DNA of 5,289 bases from Fibrobacterota bacterium (lineage in GTDB: Bacteria > Fibrobacterota > Chitinivibrionia > Chitinivibrionales > JANQEN01). The position numbers and the translations under genes were made by a program. Below the pieces are notes generated by a model. The model searched no databases, was not told the origin of the DNA, and saw only the letters and a program-made list of their open reading frames with translations. Below are positions 1 to 5,289 of this stretch, piece after piece. Position 1 is the stretch's first letter. Each line of letters starts with the position of its first letter. The DNA lies in contig JAUXBV010000301.1 of the NCBI GenBank assembly GCA_030619215.1, positions 1 to 5,289 of the forward strand, read 5' to 3'.

Positions 1-491
1 CGGGTATCCAATAGGACTTTTCAGCACCAGGAGAAGATGGGTAAAGTTCAGACCATCTTCATTCTCAGCAAGAATAGCATGGGGAATGTCCTGGCTGTAA
101 GCATCAACCCTGCAAGAAGTGATTCCCGGTGACTTCCAACCCGTATGGAATCTCCATCAACGATGAGATACCCGGACCATTGGGGTTTAAGTTCCATACT
201 GACTTCCATGGGCGACTTGCAGTTGAACCCCATGGCAATAATTTTACGGTACGCTGTCATTGGGTTTATATTCAGGTCTCTGCTAACAGCACGGTAACTG
301 GCTTCAGAATCAAAATACAGGCGAGCGCTTTCGATACTTAACTGCTCGGATCTGGGAGTAAAAACCCGCTTGCAACTTTTACATTGCCAACGGGAACGAA
401 CTCCTTTGTTTTTGGTTTTGATCTTACAATGCCGTTTGGTATCAATGCTGTCACAATGAGTACATTTTAATCGGTATTTTGTCTTCTTCAT
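1..491 (-). pseudogene. Frameshifted 5' part of a zinc-ribbon DDE (MULE/IS256-like) transposase
   Basis: This is the 5' part of an insertion-sequence transposase; the 3' part lies beyond the left edge. The first frame runs from ATG at 491 to a stop at 48 (147 codons). Residues 10-40 form a zinc ribbon (C10-x2-C13 and C37-x2-C40, with C22 between). Residues about 62-88 look like a helix-turn-helix (SYRAVSRDLNINPMTAYRKI). Residues 107-119 (GYLIVDGDSIRVG) look like the start of the RNase H-fold catalytic domain, D112 being the likely first catalytic Asp. After about residue 127 the frame stops making sense, but the -1 frame from 108 to 1 is open and reads VDAYSQDIPHAILAENEDG and onward to KSPIGYP, a natural continuation of the fold. 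Two extra G residues, or one lost base, near 108-113 would explain the break. No standard slippery heptamer is visible, so I read it as inactivation. The exact IS family is uncertain; zinc-ribbon families such as ISL3 or IS1595 are alternatives. Confidence 0.75.
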
Positions 492-497
492 ATTCAG

Positions 498-503
498 CCT
501 CCT
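498..503 (-). promoter_or_regulatory. Shine-Dalgarno site of the left transposase
   Basis: The minus strand reads AGGAGG, 6 nt upstream of the ATG at 491. It is a full-consensus ribosome-binding site and fixes the transposase start, since this ATG also places the zinc ribbon right at the N-terminus. It is the strongest ribosome-binding site in the window. Confidence 0.8.
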
Positions 504-530
504 GAGGTAATAGTACCACTATTTTACCTC
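504..530 (-). promoter_or_regulatory. Hairpin directly upstream of the transposase ribosome-binding site
   Basis: An inverted repeat with outer arms GAGGTAA (504-510) and TTACCTC (524-530) and inner arms TAGT (511-514) and ACTA (518-521) around a 3-nt loop. A two-base bulge interrupts one side. On the transposase mRNA its 3' arm ends immediately before AGGAGG. Some insertion sequences carry structures at the transposase start that limit translation from read-through transcripts, and this could be one. It could also be part of the element's end. The structure is visible; the function is inferred. Confidence 0.45.
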
Positions 531-646
531 ATAGAGACCGAATTATCGTCGCTATGTTAGTTTTCAAAGAGCTTTATTAGCTAACTTTTTTAATACGCCA
601 CCGAATAATCCTTGTAAAAGAGAAGCAAGCCTCCTGTGTTGTGTGG

Positions 647-701
647 TGTCAAATATATTTGTATTCTCGTCATTTTATGCTTTACTTGTGATGTCAAATA
701 T
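647..701. repeat. Two copies of the direct repeat TGTCAAATAT
   Basis: The decamer TGTCAAATAT occurs at 647-656 and again at 692-701, 45 bp apart start to start, just upstream of the IS1634-like fragment. The second copy lies inside the spacer of the candidate promoter. They may be terminal-repeat material of the element or binding sites for a regulator. Which one cannot be told from this window. Confidence 0.4.
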
Positions 702-709
702 GCTATTAT
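681..709 (+). promoter_or_regulatory. Candidate sigma70-type promoter, possibly giving a leaderless transcript
   Basis: TTTACT at 681-686 (4 of 6 match to TTGACA) is followed after 17 bp by TATTAT at 704-709 (5 of 6 match to TATAAT). Transcription would be expected to start around 715-718, on or beside the ATG at 716. This fits the lack of any Shine-Dalgarno sequence before that ATG. A second hexamer, TATAAT at 712-717, overlaps the ATG but has no good -35 partner. The region is AT-rich, so chance matches are possible. Confidence 0.35.
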
Positions 710-715
710 TATATA

Positions 716-1000
716 ATGTTTTTCAGGATACATAAATTCATTCAAAACGGCAGGGAATACAAGTACCTCCGCCTGGTGGAGAACTACCGCGCAAACGGTT
801 CCACCAAACAGAGGATTATCGCCAATTTCGGAAATATTTCAAGCCTTAAAAACGATGAAATAAAATATCTTGTAAATGACCTGTCAAAGATATCCTCAAG
901 CAAGTTTAAATCGCTTAAGAAAACAAGGTCAGTAAACGGGAATAAATATGTCAATAATAAAAATAACATTATTAAAAATTTAAAAGCTGTTATTAAATAA
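716..1000 (+). CDS. N-terminal fragment of an IS1634-family transposase (94 aa)
   Basis: Residues 1 to about 58 match the conserved start of IS1634-type (IS4-like DDE) transposases: MFFR, then NGREYKYLRLVENYR, then GSTKQRIIANFGNIS. In that family this segment precedes a large catalytic domain in proteins of roughly 450-600 aa. Here nothing of the catalytic domain follows. The tail (about 60-94) is Lys/Asn/Ser-rich without recognisable similarity, and the next gene starts 16 nt after the stop. I therefore call it a truncated remnant with no transposase activity of its own. The ATG at 716 is the only usable start: the frame has a stop at 689 and no ATG, GTG or TTG in between, and it matches the usual family start. 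There is no Shine-Dalgarno sequence. A free-standing domesticated N-terminal domain is a less likely alternative. Confidence 0.65.
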   Translation: MFFRIHKFIQNGREYKYLRLVENYRANGSTKQRIIANFGNISSLKNDEIKYLVNDLSKISSSKFKSLKKTRSVNGNKYVNNKNNIIKNLKAVIK

Positions 1001-1016
1001 CAAGAATGGCGTTTCA

Positions 1017-2033
1017 ATGAATAAACTAAGAAAGAGTGTTTTGGGGATATTATTAATATCCATGATGACTGGATTTTTCGGTCTTGGTGGAAAGGGAAAT
1101 ATTTCAGGATTGGTTAAAGATAAAAATGGGAATCCCGTGGAAGGAGCAACCGTAACATCGGAAAATATAGACTATTATAGCGAGGTAACCGAAAGTGACG
1201 GAAAATTCAGTATATATGATGTTCCTGACGGTTCTCATACAATTACTGCTGTAAAAGGCGTATTCAAAGCTTCAACTATTGCCCACCTTGAAAAACCGGT
1301 TTCTTTCGACTGTAAATGCCCTGACGCTACAGCAACCATAACGTTCGGTGATGCTTTGAAAACGATAATTACCGAGAATTTTGAATCCTATTCTGAAATA
1401 AGCAATGGTACCGGCGGCTGGCAGATTGCTTCAAGAGAACCTTCAACCGAACCGGTTATTGCTTCCATTGGAGCGGCAAATACCGGCAAATCATTGCTAC
1501 TTGAAGCTGAAAATGATGGCGTTGTTGATGTTATGAGAAGTTTTGATTCAACTTCAATCAGTTCAATCAGTTTACTGGGTCTGGAAGGGTATATAAGGGT
1601 TTCCAACACTTCGACCGAACTGCATATAGGGTTTGTCCGGCTCGGCTACGGCGGAATCAACATAATGAATGAAGACGGTGAAATAACCGTCTACTACGGT
1701 GAAAACATGAATGATTCAAAAAGTACCGGTACCGGCATAATTGAAGATAAATGGCATAAAATCAAGCTAACCATTGACATAGAAAATAGTGAATGGACAG
1801 TCTGGATTGATGACGACAAAACCGGAACCACCGGGATTTATGATGATGATATAGCTCCGTCAATATTTGTCCTGGAGTTAGTTACGGAAATAGGGGAACC
1901 ATCAAGAAATGCGTATTTTGATGAAATTAAGGTAACCGCAACTTTACCTGATCCCAATAAAGCATATAGCTTGAATAACACAGAAATACCGGATTGCCTG
2001 TTACCTGGTTTATTTAACGGTTTTCAAGAATAG
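1017..2033 (+). CDS. Exported protein with carboxypeptidase-regulatory-like and LamG/ConA-like domains
   Basis: A 338-aa predicted exported protein. Residues 1-25 (MNKLRKSVLGILLISMMTGF and on) are a basic then hydrophobic signal segment with no lipobox and no clear AXA site, so cleavage is uncertain. Residues about 27-98 match a carboxypeptidase D regulatory-like beta-sandwich: GLVKDKNGNPVEGATV, then ESDGKFSIYDVPDGSHTI. Residues about 120-308 resemble a concanavalin-like/LamG jelly roll: it opens with NFESYSEISNGTGGW, contains DKWHKIKLTIDIENSEWTVW (245-264) and closes with AYFDEIKV (299-306). Such domains bind glycans or proteins; no catalytic residues are apparent. Two cysteines (C99, C101) lie between the domains and a third (C327) is near the end. 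No Shine-Dalgarno sequence precedes the ATG at 1017. It is 16 nt after the IS1634 fragment and 15 nt or less before the beta-helix gene, so joint transcription is likely. The precise ligand is unknown. Confidence 0.75.
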   Translation: MNKLRKSVLGILLISMMTGFFGLGGKGNISGLVKDKNGNPVEGATVTSENIDYYSEVTESDGKFSIYDVPDGSHTITAVKGVFKASTIAHLEKPVSFDCKCPDATATITFGDALKTIITENFESYSEISNGTGGWQIASREPSTEPVIASIGAANTGKSLLLEAENDGVVDVMRSFDSTSISSISLLGLEGYIRVSNTSTELHIGFVRLGYGGINIMNEDGEITVYYGENMNDSKSTGTGIIEDKWHKIKLTIDIENSEWTVWIDDDKTGTTGIYDDDIAPSIFVLELVTEIGEPSRNAYFDEIKVTATLPDPNKAYSLNNTEIPDCLLPGLFNGFQE

Positions 2034-2035
2034 GA
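2032..2035 (+). promoter_or_regulatory. Shine-Dalgarno-like site bearing on the start of the beta-helix gene
   Basis: AGGA, within TAGGAAAA, overlaps the stop codon of the preceding gene (2031-2033). It lies 7 nt before a TTG at 2043 and 13 nt before an in-frame ATG at 2049. Spacing favours the TTG; codon preference favours the ATG. The two starts differ by two residues and leave the signal peptide intact. Confidence 0.4.
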
Positions 2036-2048
2036 AAAACTTTTGACA

Positions 2049-5000
2049 ATGAACCACAAAACTACTTTAAAACCTATAATTGTGAAAAAACCTTTACTGA
2101 TAACTCTTGTTATTTTACATAGCATGTTTCTATCGCATGTTTATGGCGAGACAATATTCGTTTCTAATGATGCTGAAAAAGCAATCGCATTAGACATTGC
2201 GGTAAGCGGTGATATCATTGAAGTAAGTTCCGGGGTATACAAAGGGAACATTGAAATGGTCCCGGGAGTTATCATAAAGAGCGAATCAGGCCCCGAACTT
2301 ACAATAATAAAGGGCACCGGGAACGGACCGGTCGTTTCCGCAAACAACAATGAAGACAATACCGCAGTGCTCGATGGATTCACCATTACAAACGGTTTCG
2401 GGGATTTAACTATGGGAGGAGGAATATCCATCGGAAACGAGGCTGATTCAAACCCGAAAATCATTAACTGTATTATTAGGGATAATGTTTCATCGGGCAT
2501 CCTAATAGGCTCATTCTCCACACATACCTCATCAACGGTAATCATCAATAATGTGATTTCTTATAATATAAGCCCCTGGGGAAGCGCGGGGATAAAGATA
2601 ATCCATTCATCCCCTAAAATTATCAACAATACGATTATGAATAATTCAACTGATATTAATTCATTAATGTTCAGGTATAGCCCTATATTTTCATTTAAAA
2701 ATGAACTACTGAATGACCCTGGAGCTCTGACAATTATTGGCATTGATTCAAAACCTGAAATTACTAATAATATAATAGTGAACAACTCAAGCCTTCAGGG
2801 CGCATTATGGTGCGAAGATGGGGCTGACCCTACCTTGTCCACCAACAACGTATGGAATAATTCAGGCGGCAGTTATTACGGATGTTCCAGTGACGCCAAA
2901 TCAGTTGACCCGGAATTTTATTATGACCCTTTACTGTTAAGAAATGATTATCACTTAATGGATAATTCCGGCTGTAAAGATGCCGGTTCCACTGTGTCGG
3001 AGAGTTTTGATATTGATGGGGAACCAAGAGACGTACAGGTTGACATCGGAGCAGATGAATACGTGGATTCGGACGAACCAGAAGACGGTATGCCCGATTA
3101 CTGGGAAGACAAGTACGGTGTATACATCTCGACAAATGACTATGATGGAGATGAACTGACTAATATTGACGAGTACAAATACTTCTGTAACCCGACTAGT
3201 TCTGATACTGACGGTGACAATCTTCCCGATAACGCTGAACTCACCACTTTTTTAACAAGTCCTATTAATCCAGATACCGATGGTGACGGCACCCCGGATG
3301 GCGAGGAAGATTCTGACGGTGACACCATTAACGACGGTGACGAGGTTAATACTTACAAAACAGACCCTTTGAAAGCGGATACCGATGACGATGATTTGCC
3401 GGACTGGTGGGAAGTAAAATACAGCACGGCAACTTCACCTTTCGATGTTGATTACGCTACAGATACGTATGATTATGACGGTGACGGACTTAACAACTTT
3501 TGGGAATATACTTACGAAACAAATCCCATGTTGGCAGATACTGACGATGATGACATGCCTGATAAATGGGAAGTGGAGAATAAACCGGCAACCCACCCTA
3601 ATAGAACAGATGCTAAGGAATATGATTATGACGGTGACGGACTTACAAACTCTCAGGAATATACTTACGGCACAAACCCCAATAAAAAGGATACCGACTA
3701 TGACACCATACCTGATAAATGGGAAGTAAAATACAGCACGGCAACTTCAGCTTTCGATTTTGATTGCTCTACAGATACGTATGATTATGACGGTGACGGA
3801 CTTAACAACTTTAAGGAATATACTTACGGCACAAACCCTATGAAAGCGGATACCGACGGTGACACTATTAACGACGGTGACGAGGTTAATACTTACAAAA
3901 CAGACCCTATGAAAGCGGATACCGATGGCGATGGTTTGCCGGACGGGTGGGAAGTCAATACTTCCTCAACAAATCCAAATAAGGAAGAATCCATTTCAAT
4001 TAAATGCGAGCCAGATTCCGTAGAATGCAATGAAAGTTCCACCATTACCGTTAAAATAGTGAATCATACTCAAGGTTCACTGACTATCAATCTTTCCATT
4101 GTTAATGTATCCTCAGCATGTTATAATTTAAGCGTATCGAGCGGTTCTGCGGGTTCTAAGGCATTCACATCAAGCTTCACCGGGAATTTTGTTGGGAAGT
4201 TCAAGATATTGGCCGAGGTTATAATTGACGACGTCACTGTAGTACAGTCAGAAAAAACCCTTGAGATTTACGGTTTTTATGACTCTTCTGAAAAGAAATC
4301 CACAAGTTTTAAATGTATATACGATACCCATACCAGCATAACAATCCCCGCGATATTTGACAAAGATCTGAAAGTAATAATTAACCCTCAATATATTTTA
4401 CTTGAAGGTTGTACAGAGCCAATAAATAATCCTGAATTTACAATGAACATATCCACGGCAATTACGGGGCAGGGCTATGAAATAGAAGTAAGCCACCCGG
4501 ATGATAATGAGGACCTCGAACATCCATTTAAAATCACAATGCATTATTATCTTAATAATAATAATAAAAAAGAAATAATCTACCATGATAAAATACCGGT
4601 TGATTTGAATAAGTGTGTTATATCAATGTATTACTATAATGGAGTGAAACTGCTGGGCATTCCATGCAAAAACGACGATGAAACCGATACTATTACAGGA
4701 AAAACATCGCTCTCAGGTTATTACGTGGTACAGCACGAAGGCAGCAATTATGAAAAAGGGGAATTCAAACTGGATGACAATATTCTCGGTGTCAGGGCAA
4801 TACCTAACATATTCACACCCGCGAATAATGACGGAATAAATGACAAGGTTTATTTTGATATCGAATCAACCAAAGAAGAAATCACTTTAATAAAAATAAC
4901 GATATATGATTTAGACGGCAGAAAAATCAGGGAAATTGAAATAGAAGATGATGTTATCCCCTCGTGGGACGGCAAGAGAAAGATAGAATCAGAAAACACA

Positions 5001-5081
5001 ATGGAAGGCGGCCTTTACATTTACGTCGCTGAATTCAAAGGAAGCAAAAATGCCAACGGTATCATAGTACTGGCAAAGTAA
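2049..5081 (+). CDS. Giant surface protein: beta-helix, thrombospondin type 3 stalk, Ig-like modules, sorting-like C-terminal domain
   Basis: About 1010 aa (1012 from the TTG at 2043). Residues about 1-33 are a signal peptide with a long basic n-region and cleavage probably after VYG. Residues 34-288 form a right-handed beta-helix of the pectate-lyase-like/DUF1565 type: SGDIIEVSSGVYKGNI, AVLDGFTITNGFG, GGGISIG, then PKIINC and PKIINNTIMNN rungs. It closes with a choice-of-anchor-Q-like tail (DYHLMDNSGCKDAG to VDIGADEY, to 338). Residues 342-645 are calcium-binding thrombospondin type 3 repeats rich in DTDGDxxPD and DYDGDGLxN. Residues 648-740 look Ig-like. Residues 745-898 hold a surface module opening near SITIPA and ending near GYYVV. 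Residues 913-1010 are a gliding-motility/FlgD-like C-terminal domain: PNIFTPANNDGINDKVYFDI, IYDLDGRKIREI, WDG, GGLYIYVAEF, GIIVLAK. Family knowledge suggests secretion and cell-surface attachment; adhesion or glycan binding is inferred. The helix has no clear lyase active site. It precedes a PorV-like gene by 1 nt. Confidence 0.85.
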   Translation: MNHKTTLKPIIVKKPLLITLVILHSMFLSHVYGETIFVSNDAEKAIALDIAVSGDIIEVSSGVYKGNIEMVPGVIIKSESGPELTIIKGTGNGPVVSANNNEDNTAVLDGFTITNGFGDLTMGGGISIGNEADSNPKIINCIIRDNVSSGILIGSFSTHTSSTVIINNVISYNISPWGSAGIKIIHSSPKIINNTIMNNSTDINSLMFRYSPIFSFKNELLNDPGALTIIGIDSKPEITNNIIVNNSSLQGALWCEDGADPTLSTNNVWNNSGGSYYGCSSDAKSVDPEFYYDPLLLRNDYHLMDNSGCKDAGSTVSESFDIDGEPRDVQVDIGADEYVDSDEPEDGMPDYWEDKYGVYISTNDYDGDELTNIDEYKYFCNPTSSDTDGDNLPDNAELTTFLTSPINPDTDGDGTPDGEEDSDGDTINDGDEVNTYKTDPLKADTDDDDLPDWWEVKYSTATSPFDVDYATDTYDYDGDGLNNFWEYTYETNPMLADTDDDDMPDKWEVENKPATHPNRTDAKEYDYDGDGLTNSQEYTYGTNPNKKDTDYDTIPDKWEVKYSTATSAFDFDCSTDTYDYDGDGLNNFKEYTYGTNPMKADTDGDTINDGDEVNTYKTDPMKADTDGDGLPDGWEVNTSSTNPNKEESISIKCEPDSVECNESSTITVKIVNHTQGSLTINLSIVNVSSACYNLSVSSGSAGSKAFTSSFTGNFVGKFKILAEVIIDDVTVVQSEKTLEIYGFYDSSEKKSTSFKCIYDTHTSITIPAIFDKDLKVIINPQYILLEGCTEPINNPEFTMNISTAITGQGYEIEVSHPDDNEDLEHPFKITMHYYLNNNNKKEIIYHDKIPVDLNKCVISMYYYNGVKLLGIPCKNDDETDTITGKTSLSGYYVVQHEGSNYEKGEFKLDDNILGVRAIPNIFTPANNDGINDKVYFDIESTKEEITLIKITIYDLDGRKIREIEIEDDVIPSWDGKRKIESENTMEGGLYIYVAEFKGSKNANGIIVLAK
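3315..3954 (+). repeat. 100-bp near-identical direct repeat pair, 540 bp apart
   Basis: Positions 3315-3414 and 3855-3954 differ at about 5 of 100 bases by direct comparison. Both encode DGDTINDGDEVNTYKTDP followed by a DTDxDxLPDxW unit. Third-position choices such as GACGGTGAC and GAGGTTAATACTTAC are shared, so this is copied DNA and not only conserved protein. The 540-bp (180-codon) offset keeps the frame. Confidence 0.85.
3408..3812 (+). repeat. 93-bp near-identical direct repeat pair, 312 bp apart
   Basis: Positions 3408-3500 and 3720-3812 differ at 4 of 93 bases. They encode WEVKYSTATS, then TDTYDYDGDGLNNF. The similarity continues less strictly for about 30 bases more. The 312-bp offset equals 104 codons. 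A shorter related copy, with the same TATGATTATGACGGTGACGG core, sits between them at 3621-3640. Confidence 0.85.
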
Positions 5082-5082
5082 A

Positions 5083-5289
5083 ATGAATAACAAAATAAAC
5101 ATATTGCTATTATCCTTTTTTCTTGTTCTGGTATTTGCCGGAGAATCACGCCCCGCATTTCAGGACATAGGGATTAGCGCCAGAGCCATGGGAATGGGCG
5201 GCGCCTTTGTTGCAGTGGCAGATGACAACCATGCAATACTATGGAACACTGCTGGCTTGAGCCAGTTGAAAGAACGCCGGATTTCCGCA
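5083..5289 (+). CDS. PorV/PorQ-like outer-membrane beta-barrel protein, N-terminal part
   Basis: Only the first 69 codons are in the window; the frame is open to the right edge. Residues 1 to about 25 are a signal peptide (MNNKINILLLSFFLVLVFAG, then ESRPAF). Next comes the family signature SARAMGMGGAFVAVADDNHA followed by ILWNTAGLSQL (about 32-62), typical of PorV/PorQ and related FadL-like/UPF0164 outer-membrane proteins, where the usual form is NPAGL; here Thr replaces Pro. Full-length relatives are roughly 300-400 aa. In type IX secretion, PorV binds substrates with C-terminal sorting domains at the outer membrane. Location directly after a gene with such a domain supports a partner role, which is inference. 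The ATG lies 1 nt past the preceding TAA with no strong Shine-Dalgarno sequence of its own, so translational coupling is likely. Confidence 0.8.
   Translation, partial: MNNKINILLLSFFLVLVFAGESRPAFQDIGISARAMGMGGAFVAVADDNHAILWNTAGLSQLKERRISA

Larger units (their letters stand above)
492..715. other. Divergent intergenic region between two transposase remnants
   Basis: This 224-bp AT-rich stretch separates the minus-strand transposase from the plus-strand IS1634-like fragment. It holds the hairpin at 504-530, a weak 5-bp inverted repeat (556-560 with 581-585) followed by six T, a 10-bp direct repeat (647-656 and 692-701), the palindrome AAATATATTT (651-660) and a candidate promoter (681-709). 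The outer ends of both insertion sequences should lie here, but their terminal inverted repeats cannot be fixed without the partner ends. I see no gene or tRNA in it. Confidence 0.6.
3075..3983 (+). repeat. Thrombospondin type 3-like calcium-binding repeat region
   Basis: This part of the giant gene (residues about 343-645) encodes a run of acidic calcium-binding units. Longer units of 53, 51 and 53 residues (444-496, 497-547, 548-600) each carry a DTDxDxxPDxWEV half and a DYDGDGLxN-xEYTYxTNP half. They are flanked by short units of about 23 residues (such as 601-623 and 624-646) of the form DTDGDxxxDGxEVNTxxTxP. The unit start DTD and the TNP-x-x-A/K ending recur throughout. By family knowledge such repeats fold around calcium and make a stiff, elongated stalk, here between the beta-helix head and the C-terminal modules. 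Confidence 0.85.

Noticed and set aside
105..115. Programmed -1 frameshift in the transposase
   Set aside because: The break lies at GCA GGG TTG, which is not a standard slippery heptamer such as A AAA AAG. Also, in the families where it is known, programmed shifting usually joins separate domains and does not split the catalytic core.
129..341. Plus-strand 70-codon open frame opposite the transposase
   Set aside because: The minus strand carries clear zinc-ribbon and helix-turn-helix features and a consensus ribosome-binding site; this frame is antisense shadow.
556..591. Inverted repeat GTTAG/CTAAC followed by six T, as a rho-independent terminator
   Set aside because: The stem is only 5 bp and AT-rich with a 20-nt loop, and no plus-strand gene lies upstream for it to end.
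784..1017. Minus-strand 77-codon open frame opposite the IS1634-like fragment
   Set aside because: The plus frame matches a known transposase N-terminus; the hydrophobic antisense product arises from Lys/Asn-rich codons on the other strand.
1006..1020. Tiny five-codon frame (ATG at 1006, MAFQ then stop) whose stop overlaps the ATG at 1017
   Set aside because: No ribosome-binding site and too short to judge; the ATGA overlap could arise by chance.
2141..3328. Several minus-strand open frames opposite the giant gene
   Set aside because: They lie entirely opposite a strongly supported coding frame, have no ribosome-binding sites that I can see and give proteins without recognisable features.
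3445..3729. Plus-strand open frame of 94 codons inside the stalk region
   Set aside because: It is a frame shadow created by the repetitive Asp/Gly-rich coding sequence; the protein is a periodic string of Met/Thr/Leu/Ile with no domain.
3300..3960. Regular repeats that could suggest a CRISPR array or minisatellite
   Set aside because: The repeats stay in frame inside one long gene, encode recognisable thrombospondin type 3 units, vary in length and lack unique spacers of constant size.

Overview
The window looks like chromosomal DNA of a low-to-moderate GC, Gram-negative-type bacterium. The right end begins a beta-barrel outer-membrane protein of the PorV/PorQ/FadL-like type, and the large gene before it ends in a gliding-motility/FlgD-like C-terminal domain. 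That pairing is familiar from Bacteroidota and from uncultivated lineages (Elusimicrobiota- and Omnitrophota-like candidate phyla). Assignment to a phylum is inference; there is no rRNA or marker gene here.

Layout. Positions 1-491 (minus strand) hold the 5' part of a DDE transposase with an N-terminal zinc ribbon. Its frame is broken near 108-113 and the rest lies beyond the left edge. Positions 492-715 are a divergent intergenic region with a hairpin beside the transposase ribosome-binding site, two copies of a 10-bp direct repeat, and a plausible promoter whose start site would fall on the ATG of the next gene. Positions 716-1000 (plus) encode a 94-aa protein matching only the extreme N-terminus of IS1634-type transposases. 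The left third is therefore a mobile-element scar.

Positions 1017-5289 are a tight plus-strand cluster of three genes for exported proteins: (i) a 338-aa protein with a carboxypeptidase-regulatory-like beta-sandwich and a LamG/concanavalin-like domain; (ii) a roughly 1010-aa mosaic surface protein made of signal peptide, right-handed beta-helix, long calcium-binding thrombospondin type 3 stalk, Ig-like and surface modules, and a C-terminal sorting-like domain; (iii) the start of a PorV/PorQ-like barrel protein, 1 nt after the stop of (ii). Gaps of 16, 15 (or 9) and 1 nt suggest one transcript. The likely joint role is display of a carbohydrate-binding or adhesive fibre on the cell surface, with the barrel protein as a possible transport or anchoring partner.

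The most notable points are the near-identical, out-of-phase DNA duplications that build the stalk, the coupling of the sorting-domain protein to the barrel gene, and the possibility that a transposon remnant supplies the promoter of the surface-protein cluster. I see no CRISPR array, tRNA, rRNA or defence system.
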